Assembly (NCBI GenBank): GCA_907165065.1
Contig: OU015524.1
Coordinates: forward strand, 53,423,295 to 53,487,294
Direction: 5' to 3'
DNA: 64,000 bases
Origin: Caprimulgus europaeus
Lineage: Eukaryota > Chordata > Aves > Caprimulgiformes > Caprimulgidae
Both the position numbers and the translations under genes were made by a program. The notes beneath the pieces are model-generated. The model worked only from the letters and a program-made list of their open reading frames with translations. It was not told the DNA's origin and searched no databases. Positions 36,237 to 47,800 of the stretch are shown here, piece after piece; the first letter of the stretch is position 1; every line of letters starts with the position of its first letter.

Positions 36237-39200
36237 GAGACACAATCTTTCTTAAATAGACTATAAATAATAGCTAAAAACTGAATTGGAAGCAGAATAA
36301 ATAGAGACAATTAATTCAACTGAAAAAGGCTAATTTTCATTCTGCTTACCCATGCTAGCACACAATCATCACTTAATGCCATTAGGAGACTGTAGCATGA
36401 GGAACAAATCATAGAATTCACTGATAAAATAAATTGTACAATACACATGCTGTTCACTTCAGTCTGTCAGTAATTATTCTCTGCTGTGTTACACAAAAAT
36501 ATTCCCTTCCAGTTTGAACACAGTTTCAAAACTCTTATTAGAAATTTCAAGACGTATATGTAGACGACATGGGTAATGCTAGGTCCTCAGTTTTTCAATG
36601 CTGTGTGTGTCTTTCTGCCTGCACTTTCCAAACACATGCTTGGAAACCCTTCTCAGCTGGCCAGTATGTTCATGGCCCTCATTTACTTTCTAAAATATTT
36701 CACTGAGGTTATTCCTCCAATTTCAGACAAATCTTGCTGCTTCTCCTCAGCCACTAATTTCCCAAGCTAGCCCACACTTAATTAATTTTTTGTTGTCCTA
36801 CTGTGCTGGACACGTTTCATTCCTGCCACCAGATGCCAACCGAAGTTTTCTGTAAGTGGCAGCTGTCATCCAAAATTGGATCTGGAGAAAAGCCCGTGCT
36901 GTGCTCTGCTGGGAGGACCCGAAGGTATGTGCAACGTTTGATGCCTGTGTTGGTTTCTCACTGCAATGCAAATATTCCCTGGAAACCCATTGCAAGGTGC
37001 CTTTTGAACAAAATTCCTCAGTTTTATTGGTGTGGTCTTCATTTTCTATTTAAAAGCATCACTGTCTAAAGAGCTTTGTTTTACCATAATACCAACCTTC
37101 CCTTCCCTCACTCATTTCTGAGTGTTTCTGCCCAGAGGCCAGAACAGACTAGACCAGACCAAAACCTGTCCACACCTCAACATTTCTGCCATGTGGTGAG
37201 GTGCGGTAGTGCTGATACCTCTGCTTTTCTCATTCTTACGGTTGATGACCAGAGAATGACCCAGAATTTGGAGGGGCTTTCTTTCAACATGATGTGAGGT
37301 TTAAGTGAAATTGTAAATTGAAGCTTGAGTTCTACGGAGAGAGACTACGCTAAAGATCCAGTTTGAAACCCTCAATACAGTTGGATCAAACTTGAGGAAT
37401 CAATTTAAGAAATCATACAAAAAACTTTACCTTTAAAAATATAACTTTAAACATTAATTTCTAACTGCTGCAGCAATATACTCCTAAAAAAATTCTGCTG
37501 TTAGCTGGCTGAAAAATTTTCCAAGCCTATCTTGTAGCTTATCTCTCATCTTTATAGACTCTGGGAAGGCATGTTAGTCTCTAGGAAATGAATATGATTT
37601 GTTTACTCAAAGAGCTTCCTGAAATCACAACACAGCACTACTGTATGTTATTAAAAGATAAAAAAAATGTATTACTGTCAGGTGAAGGGTCAATGTCAAA
37701 TCCTTGTTATATCTGGCAAATTCAGATTTAAAGCTGAAGCAGTCTTGAAGATGCTCAATTGAAAGCATCACATTCAGCAAAAATATCTCATGATACTGCA
37801 TTGTTTTCTCTGTCTGGGTCCATCTAGTGTTAGCAGGAGAGAAATATCACCCTAACATGCAGCTGCCTGTCAGTTTACCTCTCTGGATACTTGCAGTAAA
37901 TTACAAGTTGTACAACAAAAAAAGGAAATTTAGAGAAAGGCTATCTTCACAGCATGTGCACCCAGGCCAGGGGAGAGGAGAGCTGGGCTGGTCTGAAAGG
38001 GCTCGCTGAAGTCCTTGAGTATTTCTGGCTGTGAGATGTGGTTCTGCACTGAAAGGAGGCTGCTAAAACGGCGTTGGTACGTACTGTATCTCAAGGGGAA
38101 GAAGGGGAAGAGGCAATAAACGTCACTTATGTCAAACAACTAAGCAGATGTGACTGGGTATTGTAAGGAACTATTCAGTTGGAAATCAGAAGTCATTTTT
38201 ACATAACTGTGCTCCAGAAGGAACATTCTTTAAGCTTTTCCTGCAGGACTCAGTTTGAAGTCTTGCATACTTGTCTTTTCATTCAGTTTTACATGGGTAC
38301 CCTCTTCAAAAGGATTCCTGTAACGTATTTTGCAGGAACTGTTATTATAAGCTGCGTAATTATTCTTGCCCTGTAAAATTATTAAACATATAGAAAGTCT
38401 GCTTGAAGTACTTATAGTCACAGTGCTGTGATGAAGGTGAAGTAGCACAACTGTAACTTTTTATGCAGAAACTACACCAAAATGTCTATTGAATTGGGGA
38501 AGGGAAGCAGAGCTGTATGTTGGGACCAAAAGGCAATCTGTTCTTCCAGCTAAATTGCAGGAATCCGTCATGTTGCAATGAGATTCTTGGAGGCAATTTA
38601 GGTAACTTTGATATACATCTCAAAACAGTAATGGTAACAATAAACCACAGAGAAAACAATTTACCCTTTTTCTGACAATTATTCTTCCAATGTGGTGGTG
38701 ACCCCATTAACCAGCCATGTGCATTAGCTAAATGCAGCATTTCAGCTAAGAATAAGGGGAAGAATAACAATGTTCAAATGGGTTCATTCTAAATCTAATA
38801 GTCAGTTGAAAAACCTATAAAGTTTTTATCAAGCATATAGATTCACTTAAACAGACGATGTTCTTACTGATTTGTCCACTACAGAAAAAGATGAGATCCT
38901 TAAATCCAAGGCCTTTTCCAAAAAGGGCTTGAACTTCTATTTCAAATCTTAGCTACTGGAAACTGCTTTTGTATTGACAATTTTCTGACAGCATTAAAAT
39001 GCGAGATTTATTATTGCTCACATACAAACAATTTCTCTCTTCCAGAATGAACAAGTGCAAATAATTACTTATGCATTCCTGACAAAAGAGGCACATGAAT
39101 TTTCCCCCCCACGTAGCAAGGCCATCTACCCATCAGGTACGTCTCCTGCAGTTGTTCTAAAGAAAAAAAAAATTAATGTCTTTCAACACCTTGATATGAC

Positions 39201-42200
39201 AGTGCGTCACATCAGCTGCTTATGATAAACTCTCAAATTATTTTGCTGAGACAGGAGTTCTGCTGACTTCCCATACGAGCAATTCTCATTGACATATTTC
39301 TGCCACAAGCAGCTACTGTGGGTGTTCACAAATCACGTCTTGTCCCCTGGGTCAGCCAGAGCCCGGTGGAGTTTGTGTAATAGTCTCATCCTTGCTTCAG
39401 TCTACTCAGGCATTTCACTTAGATTGCAGCTCCTGTTGCTAGCACAGCATCCTTAGAACAGACCACATTCTTCCAGAGCTGTTTGTGTTTTTATTTCAGA
39501 ATGTCCCTGTGCAACCCCAACCACTTTTCTCTAGTTTTGAGCATTATGGCAGAGCTTCTCAGCTGGGAGAAGACGTGACAAGGTGTAGATGCATCAACAC
39601 CAGCTGCAAAGTACCAACTTGTTAGTTTCAATTCTTCTATCAGTCTAAGTTAAGTGAGGTTTAGATATTTCTCTTCAAGTGCCACGGAGATCTGTAGGTA
39701 GATGGTTCAGCAGGGCTTATTCTGAAGGAAATCCTTTGAGGGGAAACAAACTGGCTTAAAACAAAGAGTGTTTTTTTAATTTTTTTTTCCCCTTTCAAGT
39801 CTAGAACAGAAATACAGACAGTTATGATGAAAAGTTGAACTTCAGATGTCAAATTATGCTAATCTTTTATGTTGTATGCATAAAATATTTATACATTTTT
39901 ATGCTAACCTGAACCATAGCAAACAGGTCAGAACAGATCACTTTCCTGTTTTGGACAGTGAAAATTTAAGCTTCTTAAAAAAAAAAAAAAAAGTTTGCTT
40001 TGTATGTATGTTGTAGGAGCAATTCTGGTTACAAGGTGGACCTTTACTCCTTGCCCCTGTTCCCACACACCAGGTTTTCTGTCAGTGCCCACCCCCACCA
40101 CCACTGAAGCCTGCCCGAGTGCCCTGGGCTCACCACCCAGATGCTGCTGGGGACCACAGGCTCCTGCTGGAGCAGGGGTGTGTCCCCACCATACCCATCC
40201 TGCTGCTCCTGCTGCCCTGCAGCTCATCTCACCAGACACCCCTGCAACACCTCACACCTTTCAGCCATGCCCTCATCTCTCCTGCCTCCATGCTAGGAGG
40301 ACCCTAGAAGGTCCAGATAGGATCCAATTAATCCTACTTTGCTGATTATCCCCAATCTCCAGTGTTTGTATCATTGCTTGGCTCTGCCCCTTCCTCCATG
40401 GCAGTCTGCTCCCTCTCTAGTCTCCTACCCTGTCACTCTTGTAGTTCCTGCCAACATGGCTTTCTTCAGGTCCTGCTGTATTCAGGCTTCATCTCCAGTT
40501 TCATAGTCTGATGTTGGCTTCCAAGCTTCAACTAACCTTTCTTCAACCCTTTGAGGTTTGAACCAACAATTTTCTGCCTGAAAATAAACAAACCTTGATA
40601 ACCATTTGCTGAATTGAATAGACAATGTTTAGCAAATGATTTTGTTTTCATTCAGTACCTCAGCATTCCCCATCTTCAAACACCAAGAAGAGTGACTGAG
40701 GCTCGCTCTGAAGTCCAGGAGCCCTCCTTTCACCAGAGAGCTTGCTGCCAGATGTAAAATGTTCTGTCCCCTGCTCCAGCCCACAGCTTTGCACAGCCCT
40801 AGCAATGGGTCTAAGCTGGTGCCATGGAAAAATCTGCTTTTTGTCCACTTTAATAATTGCTCCATACAGCCATGTTCTTTCAGTCACCAAGCTCTAAAAT
40901 CGCTTTTGTTATTTATGCTATAAAATCAACTTGAGTGCAGCCTCAGCAGAGCTTTCTGTGCTAGGTGGTTGTTTTTTTTTTTCCTTTCTTCCTTTGTCTC
41001 ACAAATTATTGATTAAGGTCCTTATAAAAATGATTAACATCCCAGCACCTTCCAGGACTACTGAGTGTGGAAAAGCTGCATTTACCTCTTTCTCCAGACA
41101 GAAGGTCAAAGAAGTGGCTTGTGTGTTCAGCCCCGAAAATGGCATATGTTTTGGTCACCTCAGAGCCATTTTGTAGTGAGCTACAAACCCCAGACTCCTG
41201 AACCAGCTGACAAGGAAACAGGCAAAACAGGCACTCCCTTAGTGCCACTGCCACAGAGGCGAGCACTCACTGCTCTGATCCAATTACAAACCCCAATTCC
41301 ATAGTCCGTTGGACTATACAAATACAAATTGCAATTTGTTCATGATGAATCAACCCTTTCCTTTGATTTGATTTGTTGTTGAATATCAAATTGCTAAAGA
41401 CAGCAAGTCTGGGCTGCTATCATTTTGATAACCTATGCTGCCTAGTGTATCCCCCCTGGTCAGCAATGCTTTTCTTGATTCAAACTATCATTCATATTTC
41501 AAGCTTTCAGATTAAAACAGCATTTATCATACAGCAGTCTGAATTCAACAGGAAAATTGCTGCTGCCTTTCCAGCTGTCAATCAGATTAGAAGAGCATCA
41601 CTCTCCTTTCTAGTAAACTCTCCCGTGAGACTCTTTCAAAGCCTGAAGAATAGCTTAAGAATTTTGCTGGACAGGTAGCACAGTAATGCCATTTCTTTCT
41701 ATATGACATATTTACCAAATATCATCAGAGACATATTTTAATTAGGATTAAGCACTTTAGAGTTTATATCACAAACTATGAGTCATTTCATGAAGAAGAA
41801 AAATACAAAACATTTACTTTCTGCTATTGAATTTCACCCTCCTGAGAGCAGGGTATCCACACAAATGACATTTTTGCATTTGTTGCTTAAGAGTCTTTTG
41901 ACAGTTCAAGCACTTCCTGTGTCTTCCATCAAGATCAGAACATACCTGGAGGCCAGGCTTGGAGGTTAGGATTTTTTAAAACCCCCAGTGAGGAGGTTTG
42001 CAGTGTCAATTGAAAGCCCACTATTTTAGGTGTTTAGAACACCAAAATGTGTGACTGCAAGTGTGCGTGTTGGTTTGTACTGCATAGGTAGCATCCGTTA
42101 CTGTCTTCTAAATTTCATGTAATGCACACAGAACTTCTCAGCTGCCTGTAAGCTTATGTACTTAGTATTACCTGAAGGTATCAGGCTTGTCCTTGGTCTA

Positions 42201-42519
42201 GGTTATATATGAAATGGTGTCTGGAAGGGAAAATGGGCTCTGGCCATCCTGTGAGTATTCCCTTTTCTTCTAGACAGCAGGGTTCAGGTCAGTAAACCAC
42301 CTGAATACAACCTCCTCTTTCAAAAGACCAACAAAGCTTAGTGCAGGGAATTTTAGAGTCCTTGGATCAAAGAAAAGACCTGAGCTAGAAGAATGTCAGT
42401 ACTGGGCTGTTAGAGTGAATAGAAAAACTGCTGGTGGTGACAATGGCACAATGTCAGATCCTGCCTACCTTTAAGGGAGATGATTTGATGTGTAAGGTCT
42501 TCAAGAAGCCACTAAGCAA

Positions 42520-42542
42520 GGGGGGGTGGAGGGGGGGGGGGG
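42520..42542 (+). repeat. G-rich low-complexity tract
   Basis: Seven G, then TGGA, then twelve G. It could adopt a G-quadruplex and is likely length-variable. Confidence 0.85.
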
Positions 42543-44509
42543 AAGGCATTGAAAACTGTAGTCCATGTTAGGTATAATGAATGTTTGTTTTGATATTTTG
42601 TCTCCATTTTTGTCTAACCACTAAAATGGCCTAAAGCCACATCTCACATGGCCTTCAATTTTTTAGGAGTAGGAGATGTTGTGTTCTTGTGAATGCCCTT
42701 CTTGGTGTAAAAGTTTCTCTCTTAAACCTCAATGCTTTCTCTCTTGTAAGCCTGTAAAGGGCTTTTTGTGTGCTTTTTGAAGTTTGGTAACCTTGTGCCA
42801 TTCTCAGTCTTCAAAGCAATATGAATAGATGGAAAGTGAAAAGGCCATACTTTGGGGCTGTGATTTAATTTCAGAGATCTGGTATTATTGCAGCAAGTTA
42901 AGCACAAACAGCAACACTGAGGTCTCCCTCCCCTCACCTCCCTCCTCATAAAGCAACAGCTGTGACTTCAGAAACAACACACAGCACCAGATATTAATTC
43001 AAGTTTGAGGAGTTTCATTTCAACTAATTACATGAGCAGTGTTCCAGGGTACTGTCTACATTTCTGAGCTTCATCCATTTAATTTCTTCATTCTCAGCAC
43101 TAATCCATGGGAATAGCAGATGACATGCAGACCTAGCAGTAGTCTTGTTGCTCCAGTTGTTTCTATTTAATCAATCACGAAAACTAGCCTTGGAGTAAAG
43201 TTTTCAATATTTCTCATCTTCTCAGCTTGAACTGAACAGCTCTTCATCACTTCCCCTCTAGCATCAACAAAGATTCTACAGAAAAACAAAACAAAAAAAC
43301 CCATAAAAACAAAAGACTGCCTTAACCTACCTCAGAGAACAGAATAGTCAATGGAGAAGGGCATGCCACCAGTGGCATGACTTTCCTGTGCTCCAAGAGA
43401 AATGTTCATATTGTTGGTTCCCAGAGACTTCAGTGAGGCTGGCACTAGAGGAAAAGAAAACCTCTAAGTTCTTTGAAAATAAACCTGGAAATTCAACAAT
43501 TATTTCTTGCTCTGTTTTTTTCTGTGCAAATAATTATGGTTAGCAGTGGTGGTCTGATAGCTTGCAGGTGATGGGCTGGAAGTTCACAAGATACAATGAC
43601 TTTGCTAAGTTGTGGTCACTGTTATGAAAGCCACTTTTCCATGACTTTGGGCACTCTGGCCCTTGTTCCTCTTTCTGCCTTTCAAAATATGGACTTGCAT
43701 TTAAATCTGTTGGGATTTTTTTTTTTTTTTTTTAAATCAGCTGCACAGTTTAAAGAGGTTGCCACTGCTCATGATATTCTAATTCTCTTGACTGGGATCT
43801 TTGAAGAAGCTTGGGTACCCAATCTCTTAAGGCTGAACTTTGGCCTTACGGGGTTCCCACCCACAGCTAGGACTCACCTAAACAGAGCCCCTAACTGCAA
43901 TTTCCACTGTCCTATTGGCATTAGAGTCCTCTCACCAAGTCACTGTACTTAGAAGACTTTAAAGAAATCAGCAGATTTTGCTTGTATATGTAATAAATGC
44001 CTCCCTCCCCCCCCCAAAAAAAGAAAATAAGTCCAACTCTACTTTGTCACTATCCAAAGAATATAAGCTCTTACGCCTAAAAACAAATCCTTCCAATGAC
44101 CATGTAATCTTCCCAGCCACTAAGAATAAATGCCTTGTAAAGACTGCAGTAAATGCAGGTTAAAATGTAGTGTACCTATAACAAGTGATGGATCCCCCAA
44201 AATAATTAAAATTACATCAATTTGTACTTTTTAAGAAATTATTGTTTGCTATCATGTTACTTAGTAGCACCAAAGTGCTCTGTGACATTCACAAAACTCC
44301 AGAGGGAAGATATCTTTCTGGTAGCTCAGTGCTTCATTCATTTTAGCCACTCACATGAGAGCCTTCCCAGACTTTTTGTTCTTCATTGTAGTGAATATGA
44401 GCTTCTAAGCTTATTTTCCAAATCTTCTGTGATTCGGCTCTGACCAAGCTACCTCTGGCTTAGCATGTTGGGGAGAGCAGGGAGTGGGGGTGGCTGATTG
44501 TTGTTACAG

Positions 44510-44830
44510 TTTTTCTAATGCAAATATGCAAATGACCTTCAGTTTGTCCTCCTTCAAGTGCTTCTAAGCAGGGCGTGAATTTTCCTCAATATTTAGACTG
44601 TGAATACTTCCCCTTTCTCCAAATCTCTAATTAGTACTTGCTTCTGTGTTGGTGCCTGCTGGAATTAATTGATATTTGTTAGATGCTGAAGGGCAGGAAC
44701 ATATGGTGCCACCTTGTGTGCTGTGCTGATCTGCATAGAACCCTGCTGCTGTAACTGCTGAGTCAGCTCTTTCCTTGCCTCTGCAATGGCAGTAGCTCCA
44801 CGACTGACAAGTAGCGAAGGTGAAAACACT
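44510..44830. promoter_or_regulatory. Candidate enhancer: tandem POU octamers, homeobox sites and a MAF element
   Basis: Two complete octamers ATGCAAAT abut head to tail at 44518-44525 and 44526-44533, an arrangement suited to cooperative POU-factor binding. TAATTAG-type homeobox cores follow near 44630 and 44665. TGCTGAGTCAGCT at 44756-44768 matches the MAF/AP-1 palindrome (T-MARE TGCTGAGTCAGCA) at 12 of 13 positions. There is no ORF or repeat here. The combination suggests a tissue-specific regulatory element for SAMD5 or STXBP5, but function is inference. Confidence 0.35.
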
Positions 44831-47800
44831 TAACCCAGTGTCAGAGCACTGTGGCTACAACTGCATTAGAGAATAGTGTTGCCCAACAGAAAGATATTTG
44901 TAGAGAGAAACACTCAGTGTTAAAGACCTGACTTTCAAGCTATACTCAAGTCAGGAGGATTGCTTTGGACTAACTCAAATCTGGTCCCCCAGGCTGAACC
45001 CCAATACAAAGATGAAGCACATTGCACATGTTGCTGGAGCATGTATTTTTGTTTAGTTTCAATCAGAAGGAAACCAGCTCCTGCACTCCAAGGCTGCTCT
45101 GTGATGCCCACCAAGCATTTCCTAAGTCTACCAAGTTTATCAAAATGGTAAGTGGGAAAAGTTGGGAGATATGCTTCAGAAGTGTGTTCCTGATCCAAAT
45201 TAAAACAGAAATTTAAGCACACCCTATGCATGCCAAACTTCTCCTCTGTAGCAGCAATACCCATGTGTGATCTAATAACCAGTTCATTTCCCTGCAGATG
45301 TCAAAACTGTGAGTTGTTAATTCATGCCCTGGCATTGAAGTGAGGCTGAACTAACCATTCCTTTCAGCAAAAAAAACATGGCTGTGATGAGAGGGCTGCT
45401 AATGCTGAGCTCCATGCCTGTAGATGCAGTGCAGATGTAAACAAAACTGTTTGGCTTTCTAAGACTGATGTAATCTTCCAAAAAACATCCCAGCAACCTT
45501 TGTGGCCTCTTTTTCTCATAAGCCACATACACATTTCCATATGACACACATGGACATCATGCTGTAAAATGTTGCCTGTGACGGGCTGTGAAGCAGACAG
45601 TCATGTCGGTACCAATGGCCAAAGCACAAGGGAGTTCAGTGACTTCAGTGCTCTAGTTTGCGGTTGTTGTGACATGGACTTTGCTTCAAGCAGCGAAATA
45701 AGAAGGCATCTCAGCAACTGCTCGATGCTGGCTTTCATTTTAACAGTGCACGATGCCAATCCAAACACAAAAAGGCAACCTACCTGAAGCCCATGAAGAA
45801 ATACATAGCTGTTGGCCTTGTTTTGGCATGGAGACCTTTGCCATGGAGCCTGTGTCAGAGAGTTTGATCATACATGGCTTGTTGGGGTTGGGGCCTGGGC
45901 TCCATGTAAGCTTGTGTAAGGCTGAGAATCCAAACTTCTCTGTGAGCTTCTCAGCAACTGGAGCAGCTCCTGTAGTCCACGAGCAAGTCCTGCCCAGCAA
46001 CCTTGGCCATAATTTACTGGAGCCTCTCCTAGAAAGCATGCTTCCCCACTGCACAGGAGTCCAGCCCTGGGAAATATCTTTTCCTAGTTCCCGTGTTTTG
46101 ATGAGAAGAGGGTACGGTGGCTGTGCGTAGAAGGTAAACACTATCTGATACTGTATGTGGGCAGTGAGGTGTGAGGAGGGAGGCCACAGGGCTCAGAGAC
46201 AGAGAGAGGTTTCCAGAACCACCGGACCATTTTTTTTCCTGCCCCATGACAGCTACACATAAGGTCTGAGCTGCTAAAACTACTGGTTCCCATGTCTGCC
46301 AGGGCCAGGTACCACTTCTGCATTGCACCCATCCATACCAGAGATGGGGTCCCTAGCAGCCTCCTGCAGAGCACAGGGCACACGCCTCTCTTCAGGAAGC
46401 TTTCCCCTTGCAGGTGTCCTTGCCGTGCTACACACCACCAGATAGGGATGCTGCACATCACTACACAAATGTTATTTCTTAGAAATTAAGGTCTGGATTC
46501 TAGGTTCACTGACATTGTTCCGGCAGGATTAAGGTATCTGTGTTTGTACTACAGTTACCCTGGGTGCTTTTTATTTAAATCACCCTTTTTCAGGGACTAG
46601 TGGTGGTAGTGTAAATATACAATGTGACTTGATTTGACTTAATTGTTAACCTTCTTTCCTTCAGAATAAATAAATTGAAAATACACTGAAAAGCCCTAAA
46701 AAAAAAGAGGAAAAACTGAAGAGCCACACCAAACCAAGATCTAAACCTAAAACTAACTTTCCAAAAGGGATGGTGCCTGGGAACCAGGGGTGCTGAAAAA
46801 CTAAGTTGGCCATGGCTTTTAGCGCTGATTTGGTACACGTTGCTCCCAGGTCTTCAGCAGATAATAGTACCAAGGAATCAGTGCAGAGCTGGGGATGCAA
46901 TCTAAACTTTGTTATTCCTAAACCATTCAGCTTAATCCTTTCTTAGAGAGGACACATGCATTGAATAAAATTTTATTATTTTTAAGGCTAAGCTGTAGAC
47001 CCATCTATTGAGATGATTTTTTTTTTAAGTTTATGGACTTAACTACACACTGGTAAAGTTGCATACACATTTTTCTCAGCCAAGAAAAACCACAAATTGG
47101 CTGCATTTACTGACAGAAGAAGGTGCTGCTAAGGCAAACATTCTATTTCCTGCTGAGAGGCTGTAAATCATAGCGCCCAAAGCAATATGTACAGAGTTTT
47201 TATTCCATTGTAAAAATACTGGGCTGAATTTGTTGCCTGGAAGAAATGAAATGCAGTGAGATAGTGTGAAATACCTTAATCTGTTGTTTGCTGACATAAT
47301 GTGTTTCCATTATATTACCCTAAACAGCTGGACATTTGAGTTGATGAGATTTTATCAATTTTTCATAATTATTATAGGTTTTTCTGAGGGAATGGTATTT
47401 CTAGCACAGCAAAAGGTTATTTTATTTTCCTTATTTTACTTTCATTTATCTTCACATCTTTCTCACTGACTTTTTATTTCAGCACCTTTTGCTTTTCATG
47501 GGTCTTTAGTTACATTAAACATCCAGCGCTAATTAGGCTCTGTTGTCTTCACTGTACCACACACTTCAGTCAAAATCAAAGAGCATTTAATTAGTTAGTC
47601 TACAGGTTACACCCTATCTTGCAACATTAACGCAAATGAACAGTTGAAATGCTTGTTACAGCCTAGTGAAAATATATAAAAAAGCTTCTTTAATGGCAAT
47701 CAAGATTTCTATTTTACTGTTGATGAAGGAAGGCATGACAAGTTCTCACCATGCAGATGACTGCTGGGCTGTTTGTGGCGGAGGGAAGGCAGGGGAGCTG

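Larger units (their letters stand above)
35151..44460. other. Intergenic DNA, central part, no gene recognised
   Basis: Unique-looking AT-rich DNA. Visible structure is limited to an 18-bp tandem duplication (36201-36236), two palindromes (41301-41317, 41324-41339), a G-rich run (42520-42542), T/A homopolymers (39977-39992, 43716-43733) and a GC-richer patch at 40060-40300. No ORF here resembles a known family. Confidence 0.7.
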
